From Flavobacteriales bacterium UBA1959 (lineage in GTDB: Bacteria > Bacteroidota > Bacteroidia > Flavobacteriales_D > Sanyastnellaceae): a DNA stretch of 14,568 bases. The notes under the pieces are model-generated. The model did no database searches. It worked only from the letters and a program-made list of their open reading frames with translations, and had not been told where the DNA came from. Position 1 is the stretch's first letter. Each line of letters begins with the position of its first letter. A program made the translations under genes and the position numbers. Shown in pieces: positions 1 to 6,405 of this stretch. Where the stretch lies: contig DDEH01000094.1 in the NCBI GenBank assembly GCA_002336085.1, positions 1-14,568 of the forward strand, read 5' to 3'.

Positions 1-993
1 GGGCTTGTATTCGGGATGATGTTCCCAGTGTTCAGTTTTGGACAAGACGCAATGCCATATACCGCTGAAGTGTTCACGGAGGTATACGTCCCATTGGAAA
101 ATGGGTTGTCCTTGAATCTAGGAGAATTATGGGATGTGCCTATTGTGGTTTTGGATGTGCCGTTTTCCTTTCCATGCTTTGGAAGTTCTTCTGATTTATT
201 GAGGTTGACTGACGTGGGTGGGGGGATAGAAGTGTATACGGAAGAAGCGGACGGATCGCAGGCTTTTCATTTGATTAGCGGGACGACGATGGATATCAGC
301 GATATTCTGATTGTAGAAGACTCGGTGGAGCAGGGATCAATACATCTGCACACAACGGTAGGTGAATCTCCCAATCGCATCTTTAAGCTCGAATTCAATA
401 ACGTGGGCTTTGACTATGAAATGATGATGGTTGGTGCTGCTCCATCGACTGCTAATTTTCAAATATGGCTGTACGAAAATGGGGCTATTGAAATTCACTA
501 CGGACCGAATACGGTGACGGATATCAATGAAATATCATTTTGGAGCTCTATGTCTGCCGGACTTTCTGCTTTCTACAATTGGGAACTTTTTACTGCGAAC
601 TTTTTTTGGGCAAATGGCGAACCAGGTGAGCCAGATTTCCCGCTGTACGATGATGTAGAATTCGACTTATTGCAGGCCAGTGAAGACTTTACAGGATGGA
701 CTTCATGGCCTGAGGATGGTCAGGTCTATCGATTTAATTACAACTACACGTCGGTGGAAGAAAACCTCCGTCAAGAGGATTTGCGCATCTACCCAAATCC
801 TGCAAGTGACAATATTACCATTGTCTGTGGAACGAATAATCTGGTCACTGTTACCATTGTTGATCAAATGGGCAGGAGAGTTTTGCAGGCGCAATATGCA
901 GGAAAAGCCATCGTCGATGTAGCATCTTGGGATTCTGGTGTCTACACTGTGCGAGTAAACGGTGCACGGAATGGGACTTTCATCGTTCAATGA
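1..993 (+). CDS. Secreted T9SS cargo protein, function unknown (5' partial)
   Basis: I do not recognise a catalytic family. The frame is open to base 1. The first ATG is at 16, but the residues after it (MMFPVFSFGQD) look like the end of a signal peptide core with no basic N-terminal region, so the true start is probably upstream of the window. The mature part is acidic, aromatic-rich and predicted all-beta, with a stretch (RIFKLEFNNVGF) of the kind seen in many secreted Bacteroidota proteins. The last ~75 residues form a T9SS type A sorting domain: an IYPNPAS motif, a VTIVDQMGRRV strand and a GVYTVRV strand near the end. By family knowledge such proteins cross the outer membrane through the Por/T9SS machinery and are released or anchored at the surface. 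The protein converges on the phosphodiesterase gene. T9SS tail confident; role unknown. Confidence 0.82.
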   Translation, partial: GLVFGMMFPVFSFGQDAMPYTAEVFTEVYVPLENGLSLNLGELWDVPIVVLDVPFSFPCFGSSSDLLRLTDVGGGIEVYTEEADGSQAFHLISGTTMDISDILIVEDSVEQGSIHLHTTVGESPNRIFKLEFNNVGFDYEMMMVGAAPSTANFQIWLYENGAIEIHYGPNTVTDINEISFWSSMSAGLSAFYNWELFTANFFWANGEPGEPDFPLYDDVEFDLLQASEDFTGWTSWPEDGQVYRFNYNYTSVEENLRQEDLRIYPNPASDNITIVCGTNNLVTVTIVDQMGRRVLQAQYAGKAIVDVASWDSGVYTVRVNGARNGTFIVQ

Positions 994-1110
994 CCATTCA
1001 CTGAAGACATTTAGTCCAGGCTTTCGCGCATGACAGATGGCCAGTATTTCATTTGCCTTATGTTATTCAGAGAACAAACTTCCGACCAGGATGAATAGAT
1101 GTTGTTGAGC

Positions 1111-1135
1111 AGAAAAAGTACTCTTATATAAAGAG
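1111..1135 (-). terminator. Weak intrinsic terminator candidate after the phosphodiesterase gene
   Basis: On the minus strand a 5-bp inverted repeat, CTCTT-TATAT-AAGAG (1121-1135), is followed by TAC and a T5 run (1113-1117). It starts about 20 nt past the minus-strand gene's stop codon. The stem is short and AT-rich, so the call is weak. The rest of the convergent spacer 994-1155 shows nothing else. Confidence 0.32.
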
Positions 1136-1155
1136 GATGAGCTCCAACTTCTCAA

Positions 1156-3018
1156 TCACTGCCGAATCCAGCGCAGGGTTCTGCGGTTCTCCCCGTCAAT
1201 GATGCGTATGAGGTAGACGCCAGGACCTGATGTGTGTGGCACAATACGTGTCGATTCACCGGGTTGTCCGTGATGAATGGATCTTCCACTTGGGTCGAAA
1301 ACTTCAATACTAGCCTGAGGTGAAATACCTTTAATTTGAAAATCTACAGCCCCAGGGTTGGGGTAAACCACTGTTCTTAATTCTTCGCGCTGAGTATCGT
1401 CTAGGTCCAAACTGTTGCAACCGTCGACCCAAGAAATGCCGTCGAGGTTCCAATCCGGATTCACATCGAGGCACATGTGGTCCATAGCTGTCACTGCGAT
1501 GTCCACGATGCGTGGCGTATTGCTGTAATCGAAGGTGATGAGCGACTCGGGCTGCTGCCATTCAGGACCTTGCAGTGTTCCAACGAGTTCGCTGCTGGTA
1601 TTGTTCGTCACCTCTGGTCCTGCCCCTTCGGTCATTGCCCAATGCCCTTGCAGTGATTCCCAGTTGGGATGACCGGCATCCAATGCGCTGCAGTGCCAAT
1701 CGGATATCGCATCATCGGACAAGATTCCGTGCCAAAACCGCACTTCCGCAATTGCCCCGGAATAGCTGTAAGCCCCCAAAATATCTGAGCCAAAAAACCA
1801 GCCGCTTCCCACATCTATCCCGCCAATTCCGGAAATGTCCTCTTCACTGGAGAAGATGCCGTCGGTGTACAGCCGCATCATGCCATCGCGGTCAAAAGAG
1901 CATGAGAGCGTGTGCCACAGGCCATCTGAAATACCAGCCGCCCCGATGGCGTCAGCACGTGCGTTGCCATCACCAATGTTCACTTTCCAGGCGGGTCCGC
2001 CGGGATATTCGAAGGAGAATACGAAACCGGGGTTGAGTCCAGAATCCCAATCTTTGTTTCCGATGATCGCTACATCTGGAGTGGCTTCCGTTCGAATGCG
2101 GACTTCGAGTGTGAAATCCTGCGACGATCCCAATTGAAGTTCAGGAGCATCTTCGATGTAAACGATGTCTCCGCTGCCTTCAAACCGTAGTTCAGCGGAA
2201 CCAGGTGCGATACAATTGGCGGGTGGCGGTAAGATATCAAGCGTGTCTTTGACGATTATATCGGTGGCTACACTTGCTCCGCTTGCGATGAAGAAAATCG
2301 TCTCTTCTTCAATGGTTGTGCCTCCGTGGCTTACTCCAATTCCACCATGATCTGTGGATAGTATAATAAGCCAGTTTTCGGATGCGTAATTGGGTCGTGC
2401 GGTGAGGCTGGAGATTACTTGTGCGACGTATCCGTCTGTGGTTTCTATGGTATTCATGTATGCCGCTACTCCGGGGTTGAAACCGTATCCATGGCCGTTG
2501 ATGTCCACGTCGTCAAAGTGAAGGAAGAGGGCATGAGGGTTTCCGGACTCCAAAATTGCCATGGCTGCATTGGCCACTTCTGCATCTGTGCTCACATTCA
2601 AGGCGTCATCGGCATCGTCTCCAAGGATATAGTCATTGATGGGCGCCCAGTGACAAATCGAGTGGGTGTTGAGATCGGTATTTTCTGTTTCAAGACGGTT
2701 CATGAAGGAGGGGAAGCCTTCGAAATTGCTTCCGGTAAAGTTGTTGCTGGTCACGCCGTGCGAGTCCGACCAGACTCCACACATCATTGCAGACCAACCA
2801 GGGCCGCTGTATGTGATGTCATTATTCAATGCATCGGGGCTATAAATTCCGTCGGCAATGAGTGCGTCTATGGCTGGAGTTTCGGCGGCTTGAAGACAGT
2901 CCGAGCGCAAACCATCGATTCCGATGATCAGCACACGCGACTCACCGGTTTGACTGGAAACGGTGTTCCACATGATAGCAAAAATGGAGGTAAGTATAAT
3001 GAATAGGAACTTTTTCAT
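1156..3018 (-). CDS. Secreted type I phosphodiesterase/nucleotide pyrophosphatase with nested LamG-like domain and T9SS tail
   Basis: 620 aa. Residues 1-22 are a signal peptide (MKK, hydrophobic core, cleavage near VSS-Q). Residues ~28-265 are an alkaline-phosphatase-superfamily phosphodiesterase core. It has the metal site D35 (IGIDGLR), probable nucleophile S71 aligned with the NPP threonine upstream of GVWSDSHGV, D172 and H176 (DINGH), D223-H224 (STDHGG) and H231. The two-metal set therefore looks complete. Residues ~269-485 resemble a LamG/concanavalin-A-like jelly roll (FTLEVRIRT, WHTLSCSFDRDG, IAEVRFW). The usual end of the phosphatase fold (TPRIVDIAVTAM...WNLDG, ~501-527) comes only after it. 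Residues ~550-620 are a T9SS type A tail (VYPNPGAVDF, GVYLIRI). By family it hydrolyses phosphodiester or phosphoanhydride bonds outside the cell; the substrate is unknown. The LamG-like domain may bind glycans. Confidence 0.88.
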   Translation of the reverse strand: MKKFLFIILTSIFAIMWNTVSSQTGESRVLIIGIDGLRSDCLQAAETPAIDALIADGIYSPDALNNDITYSGPGWSAMMCGVWSDSHGVTSNNFTGSNFEGFPSFMNRLETENTDLNTHSICHWAPINDYILGDDADDALNVSTDAEVANAAMAILESGNPHALFLHFDDVDINGHGYGFNPGVAAYMNTIETTDGYVAQVISSLTARPNYASENWLIILSTDHGGIGVSHGGTTIEEETIFFIASGASVATDIIVKDTLDILPPPANCIAPGSAELRFEGSGDIVYIEDAPELQLGSSQDFTLEVRIRTEATPDVAIIGNKDWDSGLNPGFVFSFEYPGGPAWKVNIGDGNARADAIGAAGISDGLWHTLSCSFDRDGMMRLYTDGIFSSEEDISGIGGIDVGSGWFFGSDILGAYSYSGAIAEVRFWHGILSDDAISDWHCSALDAGHPNWESLQGHWAMTEGAGPEVTNNTSSELVGTLQGPEWQQPESLITFDYSNTPRIVDIAVTAMDHMCLDVNPDWNLDGISWVDGCNSLDLDDTQREELRTVVYPNPGAVDFQIKGISPQASIEVFDPSGRSIHHGQPGESTRIVPHTSGPGVYLIRIIDGENRRTLRWIRQ

Positions 3019-3105
3019 GATTGCGCTGGTTCGAAGTTGGCCTTCAAGGTAATAAATGAAAATTTCCTTCCATGGCGTGGAGGTAAAAGCTGTCCTTGTG
3101 TATCC

Positions 3106-3133
3106 AAAAAGCCCGCTAAGTGACGGCTTTTTT
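3106..3133. terminator. Orphan bidirectional terminator-like hairpin
   Basis: AAAAAGCC (3106-3113) pairs perfectly with GGCTTTTT (3125-3132), followed by one more T. Inside, CGC-TAA-GTG can pair with one G-U. The A-tract and T-tract let it work in either direction. It sits in the spacer between two divergent genes, upstream of both, so it ends neither. It may belong to a small transcript, an antisense RNA or a lost gene. Confidence 0.55.
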
Positions 3134-3262
3134 AAAGTGCGGAGCGGACCAAATGAGCTGGAATCACTGGATTATTTGCTCGATGCACTAAAGAAGTGGA
3201 ATGAATTCCCTTCCCATTCTAGATGCAGCCATTCGAAAAACGTCTTGAAGAATAATACGAAC

Positions 3263-3270
3263 TACATTTG
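3263..3270 (+). promoter_or_regulatory. Candidate -7 promoter box of trmL
   Basis: TACATTTG matches the Bacteroidota -7 consensus TAnnTTTG exactly and ends 34 nt before the trmL ATG, giving a leader of roughly 25-30 nt. A TTG at 3245-3247 lies 15 nt upstream, closer than the usual -33 spacing, so the upstream element is poor. Confidence 0.5.
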
Positions 3271-3304
3271 CCAGCTGTAAACTTTGAAGAAAATTGATTG
3301 CTAG

Positions 3305-3781
3305 ATGGGCTTCCATATTGTACTTGTAGAACCGGAAATCCCAACCAATACAGGCAATATTGGGCGGCTAACTTTGGCATCTGGATCCACGTTGCACTTG
3401 ATTTATCCTTTGGGGTTTGAGATCACAGATGCCCGACTTAAGCGCGCAGGACTTGATTATTGGCGGCACTTGAATGTTCGCGTTTACGAGAGTCTAGATG
3501 CCTTCATGTCCGTCCATCAAAACGCTCACTTTGCGTTCTTCTCGAGCAAGGGGACACAGCCGCATTACGATATCGATTACCAGGACGATATGTTTTTGGT
3601 CTTTGGCAAAGAATCAGTGGGATTGCCTGTACAATTGATGGCCCAGCATCCGAATCGTTTGTTCCAAATTCCTATTTTCAGTGAGCACATCCGTAGTCTT
3701 AACTTGGCCAATGCCGTGAGCATAGTCGTCTATGATGGGTTGCGGAGCCTTCGAAAATCGGGCGGACCATCTGCAGTGTGA
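3305..3781 (+). CDS. trmL: tRNA (cytidine/uridine(34)-2'-O)-methyltransferase, SPOUT family
   Basis: 158 aa, the usual length for TrmL. By family it transfers a methyl group from S-adenosylmethionine to the 2'-OH of wobble nucleotide 34 in certain leucine tRNAs, acting in the cytoplasm as a knotted homodimer. Visible motifs: the N-terminal VEPEIPTNTGNIGR (8-21); LKRAGLDYW (45-53); the SAM-binding knot loop FGKESVGLP (100-108); IPI (122-124); and RSLNLANAVSIVVYD (130-144). These last segments are hallmark SPOUT motifs of the TrmL type rather than TrmH. No Shine-Dalgarno is visible; the leader before ATG is A-rich. It is alone on its strand, 151 nt before the Crp/Fnr gene, with a promoter box upstream. 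No oddities. Confidence 0.95.
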   Translation: MGFHIVLVEPEIPTNTGNIGRLTLASGSTLHLIYPLGFEITDARLKRAGLDYWRHLNVRVYESLDAFMSVHQNAHFAFFSSKGTQPHYDIDYQDDMFLVFGKESVGLPVQLMAQHPNRLFQIPIFSEHIRSLNLANAVSIVVYDGLRSLRKSGGPSAV

Positions 3782-3793
3782 CGCCTCCCGTCA
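3779..3793 (+). terminator. Short hairpin overlapping the trmL stop codon
   Basis: TGACG-CCTCC-CGTCA is a perfect 5-bp stem with a 5-nt loop, beginning at the TGA stop. No T-run follows, so it may only protect the mRNA 3' end or be chance. Confidence 0.22.
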
Positions 3794-3849
3794 TTGCCTC
3801 TGATTTCGCTCCTTTATGCTTACTAAACTTTTACAATTCGTCTAAGTTT

Positions 3850-3882
3850 TTTGCTCAACGAAAACTATACCTTTCGAAAGGT
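3850..3882 (+). promoter_or_regulatory. Promoter/operator candidate of the Crp/Fnr gene with a 14-bp palindrome
   Basis: ACCTTTCGAAAGGT (3869-3882) is a perfect 14-bp palindrome. It overlaps TACCTTTC (3868-3875), which differs from the -7 consensus TAnnTTTG only at the last base. TTTG at 3850-3853 could be the upstream element, but the 14-nt spacing is short. A dimeric regulator bound here would block the promoter, so autoregulation by the adjacent gene product is a natural inference. The sequence is neither the E. coli FNR nor the CRP consensus. Confidence 0.42.
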
Positions 3883-3895
3883 CCCTTGGTGTGGC

Positions 3896-3907
3896 AACGT
3901 GAACGTT
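3896..3907. promoter_or_regulatory. Second inverted repeat in the Crp/Fnr leader
   Basis: AACGT-GA-ACGTT is a perfect 5-bp inverted repeat with a 2-bp spacer, 25 bp before the ATG at 3933. Together with the palindrome at 3869-3882 it gives two dyads about 26 bp apart (centre to centre). It could be an operator or chance. Confidence 0.25.
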
Positions 3908-3932
3908 TAGTCTTGCGACGAAAACATTTCGA

Positions 3933-4610
3933 ATGACAATTCCCAATTCAAAAAACCTTCAGATTGATAATTTTGAGCTCAAATTGCCGTTCAGCGCTTC
4001 GATGGTGGCTGAAATAAAACGCAATGGTCGCTTGGTCACTTTTGAAAAAGACACGGTGGTCTTTCGAGAGGGAGAAATTACAAAATGGGGACTAATTTTG
4101 GTTGAAGGTTCTGTCCAGTGTTTTCACAGAAACTTTGAAAGTGACCGTGAATTTATGCTGTACGAAGTGGCTCCTAAAGATCCTTCTAAGTTGTCGTGCG
4201 TTACATTCTATGACAATGAGACGAGGGTAAATATGCTCGCTGTGGCCAAGCAAGGATCGACCTTGTTGTATATTCCTATTGATATTCTTGCGCGTTGGGC
4301 TGAAACGAGTCTTGAGTGGAACATAATGGTGGTTCAGTCGTTTCGGGAGATTTTTGAGGCCTTGGTGAGTGTATTGAAAAGCACAGGGACCACGACCATG
4401 GAGGAGCGCATCATTTACTTCTTGAAATGCCGTACTGAAGTAGCAGATAGTCAAGTCGTGAAGACTACTCATCAACAGATTGCCAATTCTCTTGGGACAT
4501 CTCGTGTAGTAGTTTCTCGAATCCTCAAGGATTTGGAGTCCCGCGGAAATCTTGAGTTGTTGCGCGGTCAAATCAGAATGCGATGCTTTGGTGTAGATGC
4601 GGTTTTATAG
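3933..4610 (+). CDS. Crp/Fnr-family transcriptional regulator
   Basis: 225 aa. The N-terminal half (~20-125) is a cyclic-nucleotide-binding-type beta barrel: VVFREGEITKWGLILVEGSVQCF (split over 42-64) is the characteristic start. A dimerisation helix follows (~126-150). The C-terminal winged helix-turn-helix (~176-215) contains THQQIANSLGTSRVVVSRIL with the recognition helix around 189-198. The E. coli FNR N-terminal cysteine cluster is absent; cysteines are only at 63, 89, 166 and 218. The classical CRP cAMP-binding arginine/serine pattern is not obvious either, so the effector is unknown. It may be redox, nitric oxide or heme, as in other Fnr relatives, but this is inference. The gene has its own palindrome-bearing upstream region and converges on hemL. 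Its position next to the heme locus suggests, but does not prove, control of heme genes. Confidence 0.9.
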   Translation: MTIPNSKNLQIDNFELKLPFSASMVAEIKRNGRLVTFEKDTVVFREGEITKWGLILVEGSVQCFHRNFESDREFMLYEVAPKDPSKLSCVTFYDNETRVNMLAVAKQGSTLLYIPIDILARWAETSLEWNIMVVQSFREIFEALVSVLKSTGTTTMEERIIYFLKCRTEVADSQVVKTTHQQIANSLGTSRVVVSRILKDLESRGNLELLRGQIRMRCFGVDAVL

Positions 4611-4692
4611 AAGTCTGAATCGTGGCATTTCATAAAGATGTTGCCTGTGTCTCGAGCACTTGAGATTGAGTGAGTCGTTGCAGCATATGGTC

Positions 4693-4757
4693 TTTGAATC
4701 ATACTCATCATTGGACCCGTTTCTTTGAGAAAGCGAGGATGGATTCAAAAAGTATGA
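4693..4757. repeat. Crossing inverted repeats between the Crp/Fnr gene and hemL
   Basis: TTTGAATC (4693-4700) pairs with GATTCAAA (4742-4749), and TCATACT (4699-4705) pairs with AGTATGA (4751-4757). The order A-B...A'-B' means the two stems cannot form as one nested hairpin; they are alternatives or a pseudoknot. Between the arms, TTTCT-TTG-AGAAA (4720-4732) and CATC/GATG give inner pairing for the first form. There is no T-run on either strand. It lies between convergent stop codons, so a role in 3'-end formation is the simplest reading. The rest of spacer 4611-4768 shows nothing. Confidence 0.4.
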
Positions 4758-4768
4758 CGACGCATTTC

Positions 4769-6055
4769 TCAGGTTAGAGGAACAAATGAGTTTGCAGCTT
4801 CAATTGTCTTCAGCTGTTCTTCGGTATTTATTTCTGAGCATAAAAACCAAGATTCATATGCAGAAGGGGGCAAATAGATTCCCGATTTCAGCATGTGATG
4901 AAAGAACTGCTTGAAAACCTTATTGTCACCCTTTTTTGCCGATTCAAAGTCACGAACGGAATCATGGCAAAAGTGCACCGAAAGCATTGAACCGATTTGG
5001 TTGATTTGATGACTGATGGATTTTCTCGTGAAAACCTCTCTTAGTTCATGAGCCATTGATGTCCCGCGAGCATTCAGTTTGCTGTAGACATCGGGTGTTT
5101 CATTTAAGGCGTTCAAAAGGGTGTACCCAGCACTCATGGCCAATGGATTTCCAGACAGCGTTCCGGCTTGATAAACTGCTCCAACAGGCGCCAGATACTG
5201 CATGATCTCTTTCTTGGCTGCAAAAGCTCCAACGGGTAACCCTCCACCTATGATTTTTCCGAAACACGTGATGTCTGGAGTAACATTAAATAGGCTTGCG
5301 GCTCCGCCTTTGGATAGTCTGAATCCTGTCATGACCTCATCGAAAATGAGTAGAGAATTGTGAGCAGAGCAGATCTCACGAAGCCCTTGTAAAAAACCAT
5401 CTTCAGGTGGGATACAACCCATATTCCCCGCAACAGGCTCAATAATCACACTTGCGATTTGTCCTGCATACTGTTCGAATAATAACTCAACGCTTTGCAG
5501 GTTGTTGAAATCTGCGACCAAGGTATCCTTGGCTGTGTTTTTCGTGACTCCCGGGCTTGTGGGACTGCCAAAGGTTATTGCGCCACTTCCGGCTTCGATG
5601 AGAAATGCATCTGAATGGCCATGGTAGCAGCCAGTAAATTTTATGATTTTATCTGCACCAGTATACCCCCTTGCAAGCCGAATTGCGCTCATACACGCTT
5701 CGGTTCCCGAATTCACCATTCTTATTTGCTCGATTCCAGGAACCATACCAAGAATAAGTTCTGCAATACTTGTTTCTAGTTCGGTGGGGGTGCCAAATGA
5801 AGTTCCTCGCTCTGCAGTTGTTTTGATTGCATCGATTACCTCGGGAAGCGCATGCCCAAGGATTTGAGGCCCCCATGAGTTGATGTAATCGATATAGGTA
5901 TTTCCATCTTCATCATGCAGGTAAGCGCCTTTGGCACTTTTCAAAAATATCGGATGGCCTCCTACAGATTTGAATGCACGGACAGGCGAGTTGACGCCTC
6001 CAGGAATGGATTCTTGCGCCTGTTTAAAGAGGTGAGACGATCTTTCGTATTTCAC
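4769..6055 (-). CDS. hemL: Glutamate-1-semialdehyde 2,1-aminomutase
   Basis: 428 aa, full length. It is a PLP enzyme (class III aminotransferase fold) that moves the amino group of glutamate-1-semialdehyde to give 5-aminolevulinate, the second step of the C5 heme route. Visible: the N-terminal IPGGVNSPVRAF (17-28); the VNSGTEACMSAIRLARG phosphate-binding region (114-130); YHGHSDAFL (144-152); the cofactor-contacting IFDEVMTGFR (237-246, D239); and the Schiff-base lysine K267 in CFGKIIGGGLPVGAF. The GTLSGNPLAM segment that completes the PLP site across the dimer follows near 298-307. The start at MKYERSS is the standard HemL start. It is transcribed alone, about 350 nt downstream of hemH with a terminator between, so it probably has its own promoter. 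Its substrate comes from HemA, encoded on the opposite strand; the two enzymes are known to channel the unstable semialdehyde. Confidence 0.97.
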   Translation of the reverse strand: MKYERSSHLFKQAQESIPGGVNSPVRAFKSVGGHPIFLKSAKGAYLHDEDGNTYIDYINSWGPQILGHALPEVIDAIKTTAERGTSFGTPTELETSIAELILGMVPGIEQIRMVNSGTEACMSAIRLARGYTGADKIIKFTGCYHGHSDAFLIEAGSGAITFGSPTSPGVTKNTAKDTLVADFNNLQSVELLFEQYAGQIASVIIEPVAGNMGCIPPEDGFLQGLREICSAHNSLLIFDEVMTGFRLSKGGAASLFNVTPDITCFGKIIGGGLPVGAFAAKKEIMQYLAPVGAVYQAGTLSGNPLAMSAGYTLLNALNETPDVYSKLNARGTSMAHELREVFTRKSISHQINQIGSMLSVHFCHDSVRDFESAKKGDNKVFKQFFHHMLKSGIYLPPSAYESWFLCSEINTEEQLKTIEAANSFVPLT

Positions 6056-6405
6056 AGGATGTGTAACTTGGGTTTATTGTCCAGCTATTGGTTGGGCCAA
6101 AGGCAAGATTTTCTAACGAGCTATAGCGGCCATTTGGGCATGGGATAAATTTAAAAGACTCACCGCTGCAATCAATGAATATTTCTCACTTTTCTAAATT
6201 CATACGCTCGGGTTTATTTGAGCAATCGGAGACAAAATAAGCACTTCGGATGTTCGGCCCAAGACAACGATGCAAAAGGCCTCATCATGAGGCCATTGAA
6301 AAATGTCTGAGAAGGTGCATTGATCATTTCGCTCAATGAGTAGCTTGCACTGACTGCATTGAGAAACCTAGTCGAAATCATGTGGAGCCTATTTGACATT
6401 TTGAC
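6056..6405. other. 350-bp spacer between hemH and hemL
   Basis: No convincing gene. It holds the hemH terminator at 6274-6294 and must hold the hemL promoter. No good TAnnTTTG box is seen on the minus strand; the nearest are TGCCTTTG (minus strand, 6097-6104) and TTATTTTG (6233-6240), each one base off. An AT-rich stretch lies near 6146-6156. No tRNA or repeat is seen. Confidence 0.5.
6274..6294 (-). terminator. Intrinsic terminator of hemH
   Basis: GGCCTCAT (6278-6285) and ATGAGGCC (6287-6294) form a perfect inverted repeat with one central base; as RNA, a 6-bp GC-rich stem with a 5-nt loop. On the minus strand the stem is followed directly by TTTT (6274-6277). It lies 112 nt beyond the hemH stop and before hemL, separating the two genes into different units. 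Confidence 0.6.

Noticed and set aside
2419..3006. 195-codon plus-strand open frame antisense to the phosphodiesterase
   Set aside because: The minus-strand gene has a signal peptide and a full set of catalytic motifs; the antisense product resembles nothing.
3134..3240. Possible minus-strand tRNA ending at the orphan terminator
   Set aside because: There is no T-arm or matching acceptor 5' strand; the ATTCGAA at 3231-3237 is not flanked by complementary stems.
3056..3280. 74-codon open frame on the plus strand between the phosphodiesterase and trmL
   Set aside because: It runs through the terminator hairpin at 3106-3133 and the trmL promoter box, and its product shows no family features.
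3782..3932. Classical FNR (TTGAT-N4-ATCAA) or CRP (TGTGA-N6-TCACA) sites upstream of the Crp/Fnr gene
   Set aside because: Neither consensus is present here; nor did I see an FNR-type site in the hemH/hemA or hemL upstream regions.
4092..4571. 159-codon minus-strand open frame antisense to the Crp/Fnr gene
   Set aside because: The plus-strand product has a clear sensor barrel and helix-turn-helix, so this frame is a shadow.
6214..6399. 61-codon minus-strand open frame just after the hemH stop
   Set aside because: It spans the intrinsic terminator at 6274-6294 and has no recognisable motif.
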